A stretch of DNA of 64,000 bases from Archaeoglobaceae archaeon. Lineage in GTDB: Archaea > Halobacteriota > Archaeoglobi > Archaeoglobales > Archaeoglobaceae. The stretch spans positions 124,001-188,000 of the forward strand of contig JALVJV010000019.1 in NCBI GenBank assembly GCA_027028145.1, written 5' to 3'. This document shows positions 1 through 8,411 of the stretch, in pieces. The notes under the pieces are model-generated. The model was not told the origin of the DNA. It ran no database searches and saw only the letters and a list, made by a program, of their open reading frames with translations. Positions within the stretch are counted from its first letter, which is position 1; each line of letters starts with the position of its first letter. Position numbers and translations under genes: made by a program.

Positions 1-1126
1 TTGCCGTGAAAATTCCGGCGATAATCGGAGTTAGAAATCCGGCAAGTATCGATGAAAGCAAAACGTTCGGATATATCTTCGATACGTAATAGGGAAGGTT
101 TAGAACGTCCACGTAAGCTGAGGTCATGCCTGCGGATATGTAGTAACCCGCAATAATGCCGGCGGAAGTTCCTATAAAACCTATAAGGATCGAATACATG
201 AGGTAATGAATTACCACGCTTCTCTTCGAGTAGCCCAAGGCTCTAAGAACGGCTATAATTCCGATCTGCTCCATAACGATCCTTGAAAGCAGAATGTAAA
301 TTGCCAAAACTGCAATAAAAAGAAGCAAACTCGGAAACGTTAATGCCATATGCCTGAATCCTTCGAGATCCATTCTGAGAAGCTTATAGCTCGGCTGATC
401 TTCCCTTTTGTAGAAGTTCTTCAATCCGTATGGCTCGAATATCTTTTTAACTTCGTTCAGAATCTCATCGATTCTGTCTTTATAGTATACGGTTAAATGG
501 ACTTCCGTGATCTTTCCCTTTAAGCCCGTTATTCTTTCCATCAGCCTGTAAGGGACGAAAATAATACCGAAATCCTTCGGAGAAGTTAAAATGTTTCTCC
601 TTTCCGCAATTAGAACATACTCCGGACTGTAAGCCGTTCCGGAAATTCTGAGGTTATATGTCTTTCCGTTAACTCTTACGTGAATGACTTCGCCGACGCT
701 TATCCCGTTGAGATCAGCAAACTTCTTCAAAATGAGAACCTCGTTGCGCTTCGGATAAACACCTTCGACCAAGTATATGCTGTCAACCTTCGAATTCTTC
801 TCCGGAATGGAAACAAGCTTCAGCTGTATTTCCCTCCCTTCTATCTCCATCGTCGCATATGCAGTCAACCTTCCGACAACTGCCTTTACTCCCGGAATAG
901 CCTTAACCTTCTTAAGCAGATCTATCGGAGCGGGATTGAATTCGACGCCAATATCTTCGAAGTTCGTCTGTGCGTAAAATTTTTTATATGTCGCTTCTAT
1001 ATTTAAATACGATGAATAGAGACCGCTGAACAGGGCTATTCCCAAAAAAACCAGAAAAGAGACTGCCAAAAACTGCCACTTCTGAGCCTTTAAATCCCTT
1101 AAGGCTTTTATAAAAAGCGTCTTCAT
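1..1126 (-). CDS. FtsX/MacB-type ABC transporter permease (3' part cut off)
   Basis: About 375 codons are open from an ATG at 1126 to the window edge with no stop, so the gene continues outside. Its ATG overlaps the TGA of the ATPase gene by four bases (ATGA), which implies translational coupling. The N-terminal membrane helix lies at about residues 17-38. A long extracytoplasmic region follows, of the kind found in MacB permeases, and then two further helices from about residue 265. Between these helices sits EQIGIIAVLRALGYSK, which matches the cytoplasmic coupling-loop motif of the FtsX family. With the adjacent ATPase it should form an exporter or mechanotransmission complex rather than an importer. 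No substrate can be read from the sequence. Confidence 0.88.
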   Translation of the reverse strand, partial: MKTLFIKALRDLKAQKWQFLAVSFLVFLGIALFSGLYSSYLNIEATYKKFYAQTNFEDIGVEFNPAPIDLLKKVKAIPGVKAVVGRLTAYATMEIEGREIQLKLVSIPEKNSKVDSIYLVEGVYPKRNEVLILKKFADLNGISVGEVIHVRVNGKTYNLRISGTAYSPEYVLIAERRNILTSPKDFGIIFVPYRLMERITGLKGKITEVHLTVYYKDRIDEILNEVKKIFEPYGLKNFYKREDQPSYKLLRMDLEGFRHMALTFPSLLLFIAVLAIYILLSRIVMEQIGIIAVLRALGYSKRSVVIHYLMYSILIGFIGTSAGIIAGYYISAGMTSAYVDVLNLPYYVSKIYPNVLLSSILAGFLTPIIAGIFTA

Positions 1127-1827
1127 CACCAGCTCAGCTCCTCGGGTTCCATTGGTTCGGGATTCTCTTCTACCCTCATAACCCGCCCGTCTCTGAAGTG
1201 AATTACCCGATCAGCCATCTTCGCGATTACCGCATTGTGCGTAACGAGGAGGAAAGTCCTACCCTCTTCCCGATTTATGTCTCTCATTACCTCGAGAACC
1301 TTTTTACCCGTTTCGAAGTCCAAATTCCCGGTCGGCTCGTCGCAAAGTATCAGATCTGGATTCTTAACCAGTGCCCTCGCGATGGCTATTCTCTGCTGCT
1401 CTCCACCGCTCATCTCTGTCGGCAAATGATCAGCTCTGTGCTTTAAGCCGACTACCTCCAAAACTTCGTCCACGTCCCTCGGATTGTCAACGAGTTCCGC
1501 GGAAAGCTGAACGTTCTCCCTTGCCGTTAGCGTCGGAATTAAATTGTAGAACTGAAATACGTAGCCTATATGCCTTCTCCGAAACATCGTAAGCTCCTTT
1601 TCGTTAAGCGATGATATCTCCATATCTCTGAAGAAAACCTTTCCTTTGGTTGGCTTATCGATTCCCCCGGCTATGTTCAGCATCGTCGTCTTCCCGCTTC
1701 CAGAAGGTCCGAGAACGACGACGAATTCTCCCTCCTCTATGCTGATATTAACTCCCCTCAAAGCTATTACATCGACCTTACCCATCTTGTATATCTTCCA
1801 TACGTTCTCAAACCTCAAGATCGTCAT
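1126..1827 (-). CDS. ABC transporter ATPase, LolD/MacB family
   Basis: The 233-residue protein is a complete nucleotide-binding subunit. Walker A is GPSGSGKT at residues 40-47, the signature is MSGGEQQ, and Walker B continues as LILCDEPTGNLD, the form typical of the LolD/MacB/FtsE group. It starts four bases inside the end of the secreted CARDB-like gene upstream and ends overlapping the permease start, so the TetR regulator, secreted protein, ATPase and permease are one operon. It should power the FtsX-like permease at the membrane. No substrate can be assigned. Confidence 0.95.
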   Translation of the reverse strand: MTILRFENVWKIYKMGKVDVIALRGVNISIEEGEFVVVLGPSGSGKTTMLNIAGGIDKPTKGKVFFRDMEISSLNEKELTMFRRRHIGYVFQFYNLIPTLTARENVQLSAELVDNPRDVDEVLEVVGLKHRADHLPTEMSGGEQQRIAIARALVKNPDLILCDEPTGNLDFETGKKVLEVMRDINREEGRTFLLVTHNAVIAKMADRVIHFRDGRVMRVEENPEPMEPEELSW

Positions 1828-3221
1828 GATTTCCTTCTAAATTTTAAGGCTAAACCGATTAAAATTATTAGAGCGACGAGGATAATCGGAGCATAGTTTT
1901 GCGATGGAAACACATAAAGGGTAAACTCTTGAGTAATCGTATGCCTCTGCAAAGTCGGATCGAGATAAGTTATAACGGCATCTATCCTGTATTCTCCCGG
2001 CTTTCCCGCTTTAAGCTCGAAAGTCGATGTAGCGGTATCGCCGCTCTCGAGTGTGCCTATGAAGTATGTGTTTCTGCCTTCAAACCCTTCCGGCAACTTC
2101 AGTTCGATTTTTACAGCCTTAGCAATTTCTTTTCCGCTATTTTCCACGGCTAAATTGAGTGTGAATGGCTTGTTTTCCTCCAACCTCTTCGGAATCGTAT
2201 ACACGCCAGCTATATCGATGTAGATCGGTTCCAACGGAAATACGAATACCGTTAGGTTTTCAATCCACTTCCCTTCATCCGAATATATTTCCACACCAAT
2301 CTTACGCTCGCCGCTGACGTTCCTCGCAACCTTCAACTCGAACTCCGCGAACTTCTCCACATCCCTTTTGATTTCGCCTAAGTAGGCTATGCTCTCACCG
2401 CTAAAACCTTCCGGCAGTTTAAGCTCAACTCTGACGTTTTTCGCCGAATACTCTCCGATATTTTCGATTCCAAGCTTTAGCGTGAAGTTAGTGTCGGGAT
2501 ATATCTTCGCCGGGATCGTCGTGAATTCCGAAATTGTCAGCTTCGGTTTGCCAGTAACAGATATGCTTAGTGGAATTTCAAAGCTGTATTGGTTCCCAAA
2601 TTCGTCTTTGCATTCTATACCGAGCTCAGCCTCATGCTCCCCAACCTTAACGTTTTCATCTGCGTATATAACAAATTTAAGGATTTTTATCTCGTTACTC
2701 TTCCAGATGGGGAAGAATCTGTTCGGATTCTTAGCTAAAAAACCGCTGAAGTTAACTTTAACATCCTCAGCGTTTCCACCCCTATTTACGACTTCAATCG
2801 TAACGTTTCCTCTCTTCCCCGGCTTAACGCTTCCTTCAACCCTTAGAATCTCGAAATGCGGTTTTTCAAAAACCATTATCGCATAAGTTCCCCTTACGTA
2901 TCCGCTTCTTGGAGTGCCGTTTATCAACTCCACATAACTGAGTCTAACCTCAAGCTTGTAAATTCCCGGTTTGTCAGCATATGCTTCGAACTCGGCTGAA
3001 GTTTTGCCGGTGAAATCTCCCAAGCTTACGCTTTTGCTCAGAAATCCGGAAATTACCAGATTTGCGTTCTGTATGGGATTCTGAGAAATCACATCAACTC
3101 TAATAACGAACTTTCCGGTAGTGGGCTTATCCGGAATCGTCTTAACGGACAACTCAACGGCATTAACCGTCTGAACGATCGCAACGATTATTACGGCAAC
3201 CAAAAGTATTCTAAACTTCAT
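1824..3221 (-). CDS. Secreted, membrane-anchored CARDB-like repeat protein of the ABC operon
   Basis: The 465 residues begin with a signal peptide (hydrophobic residues about 5-18) and end with one membrane helix followed by FRRKS, so the body lies outside the cell on a C-terminal anchor. The body consists of several beta-rich repeats of about 100 residues with the pattern P-G-x-R/N plus V-x-V-x-N-x-G (for example KPGKRGNVTIEVVNRGGN), as in CARDB/NEW3 adhesion-type domains. The start overlaps the end of the tetR gene by 11 bases and the end overlaps the ATPase start. Similar proteins accompany MacB-like ABC systems in archaea, so it is probably the outer partner of the permease. That role is inferred from context. 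Confidence 0.75.
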   Translation of the reverse strand: MKFRILLVAVIIVAIVQTVNAVELSVKTIPDKPTTGKFVIRVDVISQNPIQNANLVISGFLSKSVSLGDFTGKTSAEFEAYADKPGIYKLEVRLSYVELINGTPRSGYVRGTYAIMVFEKPHFEILRVEGSVKPGKRGNVTIEVVNRGGNAEDVKVNFSGFLAKNPNRFFPIWKSNEIKILKFVIYADENVKVGEHEAELGIECKDEFGNQYSFEIPLSISVTGKPKLTISEFTTIPAKIYPDTNFTLKLGIENIGEYSAKNVRVELKLPEGFSGESIAYLGEIKRDVEKFAEFELKVARNVSGERKIGVEIYSDEGKWIENLTVFVFPLEPIYIDIAGVYTIPKRLEENKPFTLNLAVENSGKEIAKAVKIELKLPEGFEGRNTYFIGTLESGDTATSTFELKAGKPGEYRIDAVITYLDPTLQRHTITQEFTLYVFPSQNYAPIILVALIILIGLALKFRRKS

Positions 3222-3717
3222 CCTTTAACCTCCTAAAAGCCTTCAAAATCAGTTCCTCATACTTCGAGAAATCTATAGGCATGTAGATAGAATACATGGC
3301 TAAACCGTCGAGAAATGCGAGCAACAAGATGGCGAGATCCTTGCAATTTCTATAACCTTCCTTCTCCAACAGATTCGCAATCTTTTCGAACGATCTCTGT
3401 CTCATCTCCTCTATGAACTTGGGATCGGTTTTGCTGAGATTGTCGAACAACGTGTAGATAAGTCTCGCAAGACCGGGATACTCCTTTGTAAGCTGTAATC
3501 TCCTTCTAATAGCGTTTTCCAAATTTCCATCCTTCCACGGCGAGAACCTCCGGATCGTGTAAAGCACGAGCTCCTTCTCCAAGTTGTTCTTATTCTTAAA
3601 GTAGTAGAAGATCGTGCTCTTAGAAACACCCGCCTCCTCCGCGACCTCATGAACGGTAGCTTTGGGGTTTCTTAAGTATACCCTCAAAGCCGCTTCGAGC
3701 AACTCCTCTTTCCCCAT
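3211..3717 (-). CDS. TetR/AcrR family transcriptional repressor
   Basis: The 168-residue protein has an N-terminal helix-turn-helix at residues about 15-50 (EVAEEAGVSKSTIFYYFKNK), which is the classic TetR recognition region. The C-terminal ligand-binding half is helical and divergent. It is the first gene of the ABC export operon and overlaps the secreted protein gene. A palindromic site 8 bases before its ATG suggests that it represses its own operon and responds to a ligand exported by the pump. The ligand is unknown. Confidence 0.9.
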   Translation of the reverse strand: MGKEELLEAALRVYLRNPKATVHEVAEEAGVSKSTIFYYFKNKNNLEKELVLYTIRRFSPWKDGNLENAIRRRLQLTKEYPGLARLIYTLFDNLSKTDPKFIEEMRQRSFEKIANLLEKEGYRNCKDLAILLLAFLDGLAMYSIYMPIDFSKYEELILKAFRRLKDEV

Positions 3718-3724
3718 CGTAAAC

Positions 3725-3738
3725 TGACTGGTCGGTCA
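3725..3738. promoter_or_regulatory. TetR-type operator at the ABC operon promoter
   Basis: TGACTGGTCGGTCA is an imperfect palindrome with matching ends TGAC and GTCA, ten of 14 positions symmetric. It lies 8-21 bases before the tetR ATG, where the transcription start of a leaderless archaeal gene would fall. It resembles GACCG/CGGTC-type TetR operators. It fits autorepression by the adjacent gene, but binding is inferred. Confidence 0.6.
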
Positions 3739-3818
3739 AACTATTAACATTTTTGGTGGCTTCTAACTTTACAAAAAACTTAAGTAATATAATTTTTATT
3801 TATTAATCGGTGGTGGCG

Positions 3819-4169
3819 ATGGTTAAGGCAATTATTTTGTGTTGCGACAACATCAGAGATAGGTTTTGCATCGGCTGTGAGAGGTGTTTAACCGCGGCGA
3901 GAGAAGGAAAGGGCGAGTTCGGTAGGTTCGACAAGGTGGACATCGTCGGAATCGTCAGCTGTGGTGGTTGCCCCGGTTTCGTTGTTCCGAAGCTGAAGCT
4001 GTTCAAAAAGTGGATCGAAGGCTTTGACGACTTCGACGTTGTGTTCATCGGAAACTGCATAAAGGCCGCCATCAACATGGGAGGTTGTCCGCTCGATTTG
4101 GATAAGATAGTGGAAAACGTTAAAAATCTGACCGGTAAGGATGTCGTAATAGGGACCCACCCATGGTAG
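3819..4169 (+). CDS. CGGC domain protein
   Basis: The protein is about 116 residues from the ATG at 3819; an upstream in-frame GTG at 3810 overlaps the GGTGG ribosome site and is less likely. Cysteines occur as LCCDN, FCIGCERC, SCGGCPGF and NCIKAAINMGGCPLD. The CGGC motif and the spacing of the later cysteines match the CGGC family, which is thought to bind metal or redox cofactors. The molecular function of that family is not known. The stop overlaps the start of the next gene by seven bases, so the two are probably co-translated. Confidence 0.8.
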   Translation: MVKAIILCCDNIRDRFCIGCERCLTAAREGKGEFGRFDKVDIVGIVSCGGCPGFVVPKLKLFKKWIEGFDDFDVVFIGNCIKAAINMGGCPLDLDKIVENVKNLTGKDVVIGTHPW

Positions 4170-4732
4170 CGCTCGACATAAATAAAAAGAAGAAGGATGT
4201 CCTCAAGGCTTGGCAAAAATATTTTTTAGATAGGTATCCCATTAAACCCCCAATCGAAATTACCAGCTATTTGGAGGAGTGCACGTCAAAAATCTTGGAT
4301 AAGCTTATCGAATTCTACAACGGCGGTAGCCTAAAGGGTGTTGAGGAGCCGTTGGATGAGCTGATGAGGTATTTGGCTTCCGACAGAAACCTCTCAGCCG
4401 GCGGTAGCATGGCTTCCATTTTTTATCTCAAAAAGATATTTTTAGATAAGTTTCCAAACATGAGCAAAGAGGAGTTCATAAAGCTGAATGAGGCGATAGA
4501 CGTTCTCATATGCAAGGCTTTCGACGCTTACATGGCTTCGAGAGAGAAGCTGTTCGAGTTGAAATACAAAGAGAAGGAGTATTGGCTCAGGATGGAGATG
4601 AAGGCTTACGAGTTCTGCATGAAGAGATGCCCTTACATTCAGAAGGCTAAGGAACTCGGTATAGAACCTTGGGATCTCCCGATGGAGGAGATAGATAAGA
4701 GGTTAGCCGAGAAGAGATCCGATGAGAAGTGA
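4163..4732 (+). CDS. RsbRD N-terminal-like helical protein
   Basis: The 189-residue all-helical protein resembles the globin-like N-terminal domain of RsbR-type stressosome co-antagonists. A stretch around residues 60-90 (DELMRYLASDRNLSAGGSMA and the following helix) matches the region that in RsbRD reads as LD-x-I-x-RIRAVQ-x-FSPSQ. There is no C-terminal STAS domain, so it is a stand-alone sensor-like domain. Such stand-alone proteins occur in sulfate reducers. Here it is coupled to the CGGC gene, which suggests a redox or energy sensing pair. The gene overlaps the convergent farnesyltransferase gene by 30 bases. Confidence 0.6.
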   Translation: MVALDINKKKKDVLKAWQKYFLDRYPIKPPIEITSYLEECTSKILDKLIEFYNGGSLKGVEEPLDELMRYLASDRNLSAGGSMASIFYLKKIFLDKFPNMSKEEFIKLNEAIDVLICKAFDAYMASREKLFELKYKEKEYWLRMEMKAYEFCMKRCPYIQKAKELGIEPWDLPMEEIDKRLAEKRSDEK

Positions 4733-5590
4733 GATGTAGACTATTCCGAGCATCATACTTGCAAGCTTATACATCCCTTTTGCTTCTTCTCTACTCGGCG
4801 ATTTGGCAAACCTTATCGCTTTACAGAGGAAGTAACCGGTTATAATCATCGAGATTACGAGATAAACGGGATTCAGATCGGCAACTATGTAGAGTGATGG
4901 TATGAGAAACATCATCAGAACGGTGCTGAGGACTATGGCCCAAGATGCCTTTTCCATTCCAACGACGAGCGGAAACATGGGTATTCTGGCGTTTCTGTAA
5001 TCGTCCTCGTAATGCATCGTTATATACCAAATGTGGGCGGGAATCCAAAGTAGAACTATGGTAGCCAAGATCAAACCGCCCAAAACGTCGGCACCCTTCA
5101 CGGCCACCCAACCGGCTAAAGCCGGCATAGCTCCCGCAAAACCTCCCAAGATTATCGAGTAGGGGCTCTTCCTCTTAAGCAGGATCGTGTAGATGATTAT
5201 GTCGAAAAACAGTCCAAGGAATAGAACGATCGCAAGATAGACGTTGACCAAGAAGCCCAAAACGAAGCCGAGCAAGAAGAGAGCCAAACCGTAAATCGCA
5301 CAACCCTTAGGACTGAGCCTTCCAGAAGGCACCGGACGGGATTTAGTTCTGCTCATGAGAGCATCTATATCGCTGTCGAGCCACATGTTCAAAGCTGTTG
5401 TCCCAGCTATTGCGAGTGCTGTCGCAACGCAGGTTATTACGAAATGGCTCAAATGGAGAACCTTGCCCGAAGCCACCAAATACGAGACTATGCAAGTTAC
5501 CATGAGAAGCATCGTCTGCTTCGGCTTTATGACCTCCACGAAGGATTTGGCATCCGGCACGAACGAAGATTGAAAACGAAGATAAATCAA
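4703..5590 (-). CDS. ctaB: Protoheme IX farnesyltransferase (heme O synthase)
   Basis: This 295-residue UbiA-superfamily membrane protein has about eight to nine helices. The first prenyl-diphosphate motif is NMWLDSDIDALM followed by SRTKSRPVPSG, and the second region is PAHIWYITMHYEDDYRNARI, both characteristic of CtaB/CyoE rather than MenA or UbiA. It converts protoheme to heme O. The most upstream ATG is at 5590; the start is not fixed by a clear ribosome site. The window shows no heme-copper oxidase gene, so the user of heme O must lie elsewhere. Siroheme-to-heme genes lie at 39.6-41.3 kb. Confidence 0.88.
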   Translation of the reverse strand: MIYLRFQSSFVPDAKSFVEVIKPKQTMLLMVTCIVSYLVASGKVLHLSHFVITCVATALAIAGTTALNMWLDSDIDALMSRTKSRPVPSGRLSPKGCAIYGLALFLLGFVLGFLVNVYLAIVLFLGLFFDIIIYTILLKRKSPYSIILGGFAGAMPALAGWVAVKGADVLGGLILATIVLLWIPAHIWYITMHYEDDYRNARIPMFPLVVGMEKASWAIVLSTVLMMFLIPSLYIVADLNPVYLVISMIITGYFLCKAIRFAKSPSREEAKGMYKLASMMLGIVYISLLIGSLLG

Positions 5591-5651
5591 CTTTTCGATT
5601 GTGTCGAATTCATTTTATTTATGCTATTTTTATTATAATTGTTTGGTAAAT

Positions 5652-6311
5652 TTAGATCCTCCTGCCCTTCACCCTCTCCATATCGAACTTGGCCTTCTCG
5701 CTGACGTGCATCACCGCAAGGGTTCCAGCCATGACGGGGTCGCTAACAACGAGATCCGAAACCTTCGGCACGCTTCCGAACATGTTGAGCGATATCACCG
5801 GAATCCCCTGCTTTCTTAATTTCTTGACCTCCTCAGCTATCTTACCACCCATTAAACCACCAGCCAAGACCAAAACCTCCGCCCTGTGTAGCCTTGCAAC
5901 AGCTCTAACAGCTTCAGCCAGCTCCTCCTCACCGACTATAGGCATGGTATCAACGCTGATCCTCTCACCCCTCAAGTTATGCCTGTCAGCTTCGCTTATA
6001 GCACCTAAAGCAACTTGTGAAACCAGAGCTCCGCCTCCGAAGATTAACACCCTCTTACCGAAAACCTTCTCGAACGGTTTTTCCTCTTCAGCTTCGATAA
6101 CCGTTTCGAGCTTTCTGATATCGTCGAGCATAGCTTCGAAATCCCCGCCTTCTATTTCCAAATAGATCAAAGCGTTTCCGGCATACTCCCCGTGCTTTAT
6201 TATGAAAGTCTGAGCGTATGTTATGTTCCCGTTGTGCTTTGCGATTATCGTCGTAACGTCCCTGAGCACTCCTATCTCGTTCCTCGCTATCACTTGAATT
6301 GCTCTCAGCAT
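5652..6311 (-). CDS. ACT domain regulator with DUF5612-type C-terminal domain
   Basis: The 219-residue protein has an N-terminal ACT domain (residues 1-75, beginning IQVIARNEIGVLRDVTTIIA), a fold that usually binds amino acids. The C-terminal domain contains GKRVLIFGGGALVSQVALGA and LVLAGGLMGGKIAEEVKKLR, typical of an archaeal family annotated as regulator of amino-acid metabolism. No DNA-binding motif is obvious, so how it regulates is unknown. It is transcribed divergently from the iron-sulfur carrier operon, and a 16-base palindrome lies between the two starts. Confidence 0.8.
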   Translation of the reverse strand: MLRAIQVIARNEIGVLRDVTTIIAKHNGNITYAQTFIIKHGEYAGNALIYLEIEGGDFEAMLDDIRKLETVIEAEEEKPFEKVFGKRVLIFGGGALVSQVALGAISEADRHNLRGERISVDTMPIVGEEELAEAVRAVARLHRAEVLVLAGGLMGGKIAEEVKKLRKQGIPVISLNMFGSVPKVSDLVVSDPVMAGTLAVMHVSEKAKFDMERVKGRRI

Positions 6312-6355
6312 AGCCTAAACCGTTCGACCTTTCAGAATTTTAAACTTATGCAGGC

Positions 6356-6380
6356 TTTAGGCTTGCCTAAAATTTAAATA
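6356..6380. promoter_or_regulatory. DtxR/IdeR/MntR-like palindrome joined to the TATA box of the Fe-S carrier operon
   Basis: TTTAGGCTTGCCTAAA at 6356-6371 is a perfect inverted repeat with 7-base arms and a 2-base centre. It is immediately followed by the TATA element TTTAAATA (6373-6380), which lies 24 bases before the ATG at 6404. The arms resemble the TTAGG/CCTAA half-sites of iron- or manganese-dependent DtxR-family repressors. The position would block TBP/TFB loading. No DtxR gene is seen in this window. Confidence 0.6.
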
Positions 6381-6403
6381 TCGCTCCAGCTAAATCGATT
6401 ACT

Positions 6404-6787
6404 ATGAAGATAGCCGTTTCTACGACGAACGGAGGACTTGACGACAAAGTTTCAGAGGTTTTCGGAAGGGCTGTAAGCTTTACGATAGTTGACGTGGAGA
6501 ACGGCGACATAAAATCAGTTGAAGTCGTTAGGAACGATTACGCTGTTAGAGGTGGAGGTGCCGGAATTGCGGTCTCGCAGTTCTTAGCCGATAAAGGCGT
6601 TGAGGTAGTTATAACGGGAAACGTCGGCCCGAATGCTTTATCCGTTCTAAATTCCGCCGGAATCAAAGTATACAGGGCTGGAGGGATGAAGGTCAGCGAG
6701 GCCATAGAGAAGTTCCTTAAGGGTGAGCTCGAGCCTATTTTGGTTCCGAGCGATCCGAAGTTTGGAAGACACAGGAGGTCGATATGA
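6404..6787 (+). CDS. NifX/NifB-type dinitrogenase Fe-Mo cofactor domain protein
   Basis: The 127-residue protein has the RNase H-like fold sequence of the NifX/NafY/NifB C-terminal family: KIAVSTTNGGLDDKVSEVFG at the N terminus, then the VITGNVGPNALSVLNSAGI segment. Proteins of this family bind Fe-S or Fe-Mo cluster precursors. No nitrogenase genes are visible, so it probably handles iron-sulfur clusters in general. It is the first gene of a four-gene operon, overlapping the next ATG by four bases. Confidence 0.88.
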   Translation: MKIAVSTTNGGLDDKVSEVFGRAVSFTIVDVENGDIKSVEVVRNDYAVRGGGAGIAVSQFLADKGVEVVITGNVGPNALSVLNSAGIKVYRAGGMKVSEAIEKFLKGELEPILVPSDPKFGRHRRSI

Positions 6788-7572
6788 GGATTGCCGTAGC
6801 TTCCGGCAAGGGAGGAACTGGCAAAACCACCATAGCGGTGAACTTGGCATACTTCAACAAGATAGATCTCTTCGATCTGGATGTTGAAGAGCCGAACGAT
6901 CGCATATTCTTTAAGGGAGAGGGCAGAGAGGAAATAGTTTGCAGAAAGGTTCCGAAGATCGACGAATCCAAATGCGACTACTGCGGGATCTGCAGAGATG
7001 TTTGTGAATACAACGCGATAGTCGTTTTAAAGGACAAGGCTTACACGTTTCCAGAGCTCTGTCACAGCTGTGGTGCGTGCTCTTACTTCTGCCCAAGGAA
7101 TGCGATTGAAGAAGTTGATAAGCCCATCGGCAAGATAGTAGAAGTTGAATCCGAGATAAAGCTAACATACGGCATATTGGAGATCGGTGAGGCTATGCCT
7201 ACTCCGTTGATGAGGGCAGTGAAGAGGAGGATGGGTAAAAAGGCTATAATCGACTGTCCCCCCGGAACATCATGCCCATTCGTTGAAAGCGTAATCGATG
7301 CTGATGTCTGCATCCTCGTCTGCGAGCCCACGCCTTTCAGCTATCACGATCTAAAGCTTGCGATGGATGTTATGAAGAAGCTTGATAAGAAGTTCGGAGT
7401 GGTAATAAACAAGCACGGATTGCCGTTTAGAATAGAAGACAAGATTCAGGCACCGATTATAGGCAAGATACCGTTCAGCAGGGAGATAGCGGAGAAGTAT
7501 TCCAAAGGAGAGCTTCTGTTCGATTATGGGGAGATGTTTAGGGAAATATACGACAGAGCGGTGTCTCTATGA
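6784..7572 (+). CDS. MinD/Mrp-family P-loop ATPase with inserted 2[4Fe-4S] ferredoxin domain (first copy)
   Basis: The 262-residue protein starts with the deviant Walker [11 protein letters not shown] (about residues 7-16). A ferredoxin insert follows at about residues 60-110 with KCDYCGICRDVCEYNA and LCHSCGACSYFCPRNA, each binding one [4Fe-4S] cluster. The second half carries DCPPGTSCP and the nucleotide-binding core. These proteins are related to Mrp/NBP35 cluster carriers. It overlaps both neighbours by four bases. A tandem second copy follows, suggesting a heterodimer. Confidence 0.9.
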   Translation: MRIAVASGKGGTGKTTIAVNLAYFNKIDLFDLDVEEPNDRIFFKGEGREEIVCRKVPKIDESKCDYCGICRDVCEYNAIVVLKDKAYTFPELCHSCGACSYFCPRNAIEEVDKPIGKIVEVESEIKLTYGILEIGEAMPTPLMRAVKRRMGKKAIIDCPPGTSCPFVESVIDADVCILVCEPTPFSYHDLKLAMDVMKKLDKKFGVVINKHGLPFRIEDKIQAPIIGKIPFSREIAEKYSKGELLFDYGEMFREIYDRAVSL

Positions 7573-8411
7573 AGCAGGTTACGGTTATAAGCGGTAAGGG
7601 CGGAGCGGGGAAGACGACGGTTACCGCGATGTTCGCAACCCTCGCAAATGCGGTCGTTGCGGATTGCGATGTCGATGCACCGAATCTGCACATACTACTC
7701 AAGCCGGAAGTTATCGAAACAATACCTTTCGAGGGAATGAAGAAGGCTAAGATAATCGAAGACAGATGCACCCGATGCGGGCTATGTGAAGAGTTGTGCA
7801 GGTTTGAGGCTATAAGAGATTTCGAGGTGGACGAAATAAGGTGCGAAGGTTGCGGATTCTGCTACCGCGCTTGTCCAGAGAAGGCTATCGAGATGGTGGC
7901 CGAGAAGAGGGGCGAGATATATATCACTAAAACGAAATTCTGCGATTTCGTTTACGCATTGCTTTATCCGGGAGAAGAGAATAGCGGTAAATTGGTTTCA
8001 GAAGTAAGAAACGTTGCAAAGAAGATAGCCGAAGAGAAAGGCATCGATCTGCTCGTATTGGACGGAGCCGCCGGAATCGGTTGTCCGGTCATAGCTTCGC
8101 TTGCCGGAGCGAATTTAGCATTGGTCGTTGCGGAACCTACGCTTTCGGGCTTGAACGATATGATCAGAGTGATCGAGCTCGCGAGGCACTTCAAAGTCGA
8201 GCCTCTGGTTGCGATAAACAAGTTCGATTTGAACTTGGATGTGACAGCCCAAATTGAGGAGTTCTGCAGAAGTAACAACATTGAAATAGTCGGAAGGATT
8301 CCGTTCGATGAGGACATTCCGAAGCAGATAGCCCAGCTCAAACTCCCGTTCGAAGGTAAGGCTGGCGAGGAGATAGTCAGAATTTGGAAGGCGATAGAGG
8401 GGTGGTTGTGA
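7569..8411 (+). CDS. MinD/Mrp-family P-loop ATPase with inserted 2[4Fe-4S] ferredoxin domain (second copy)
   Basis: This 280-residue paralogue of the preceding gene has Walker A SGKGGAGKTTV (about residues 8-18) and ferredoxin motifs RCTRCGLCEELCRFEA and RCEGCGFCYRACPEKA at about residues 65-115. LDGAAGIGCPV replaces the CPPGTSCP of the first copy. The start overlaps the upstream gene by four bases and the TGA overlaps the ATG of the next gene. Pairs like this, next to NifX-like and Mrp proteins, recur in anaerobic archaea and bacteria. A role in Fe-S cluster assembly or transfer is inferred. Confidence 0.9.
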   Translation: MKQVTVISGKGGAGKTTVTAMFATLANAVVADCDVDAPNLHILLKPEVIETIPFEGMKKAKIIEDRCTRCGLCEELCRFEAIRDFEVDEIRCEGCGFCYRACPEKAIEMVAEKRGEIYITKTKFCDFVYALLYPGEENSGKLVSEVRNVAKKIAEEKGIDLLVLDGAAGIGCPVIASLAGANLALVVAEPTLSGLNDMIRVIELARHFKVEPLVAINKFDLNLDVTAQIEEFCRSNNIEIVGRIPFDEDIPKQIAQLKLPFEGKAGEEIVRIWKAIEGWL

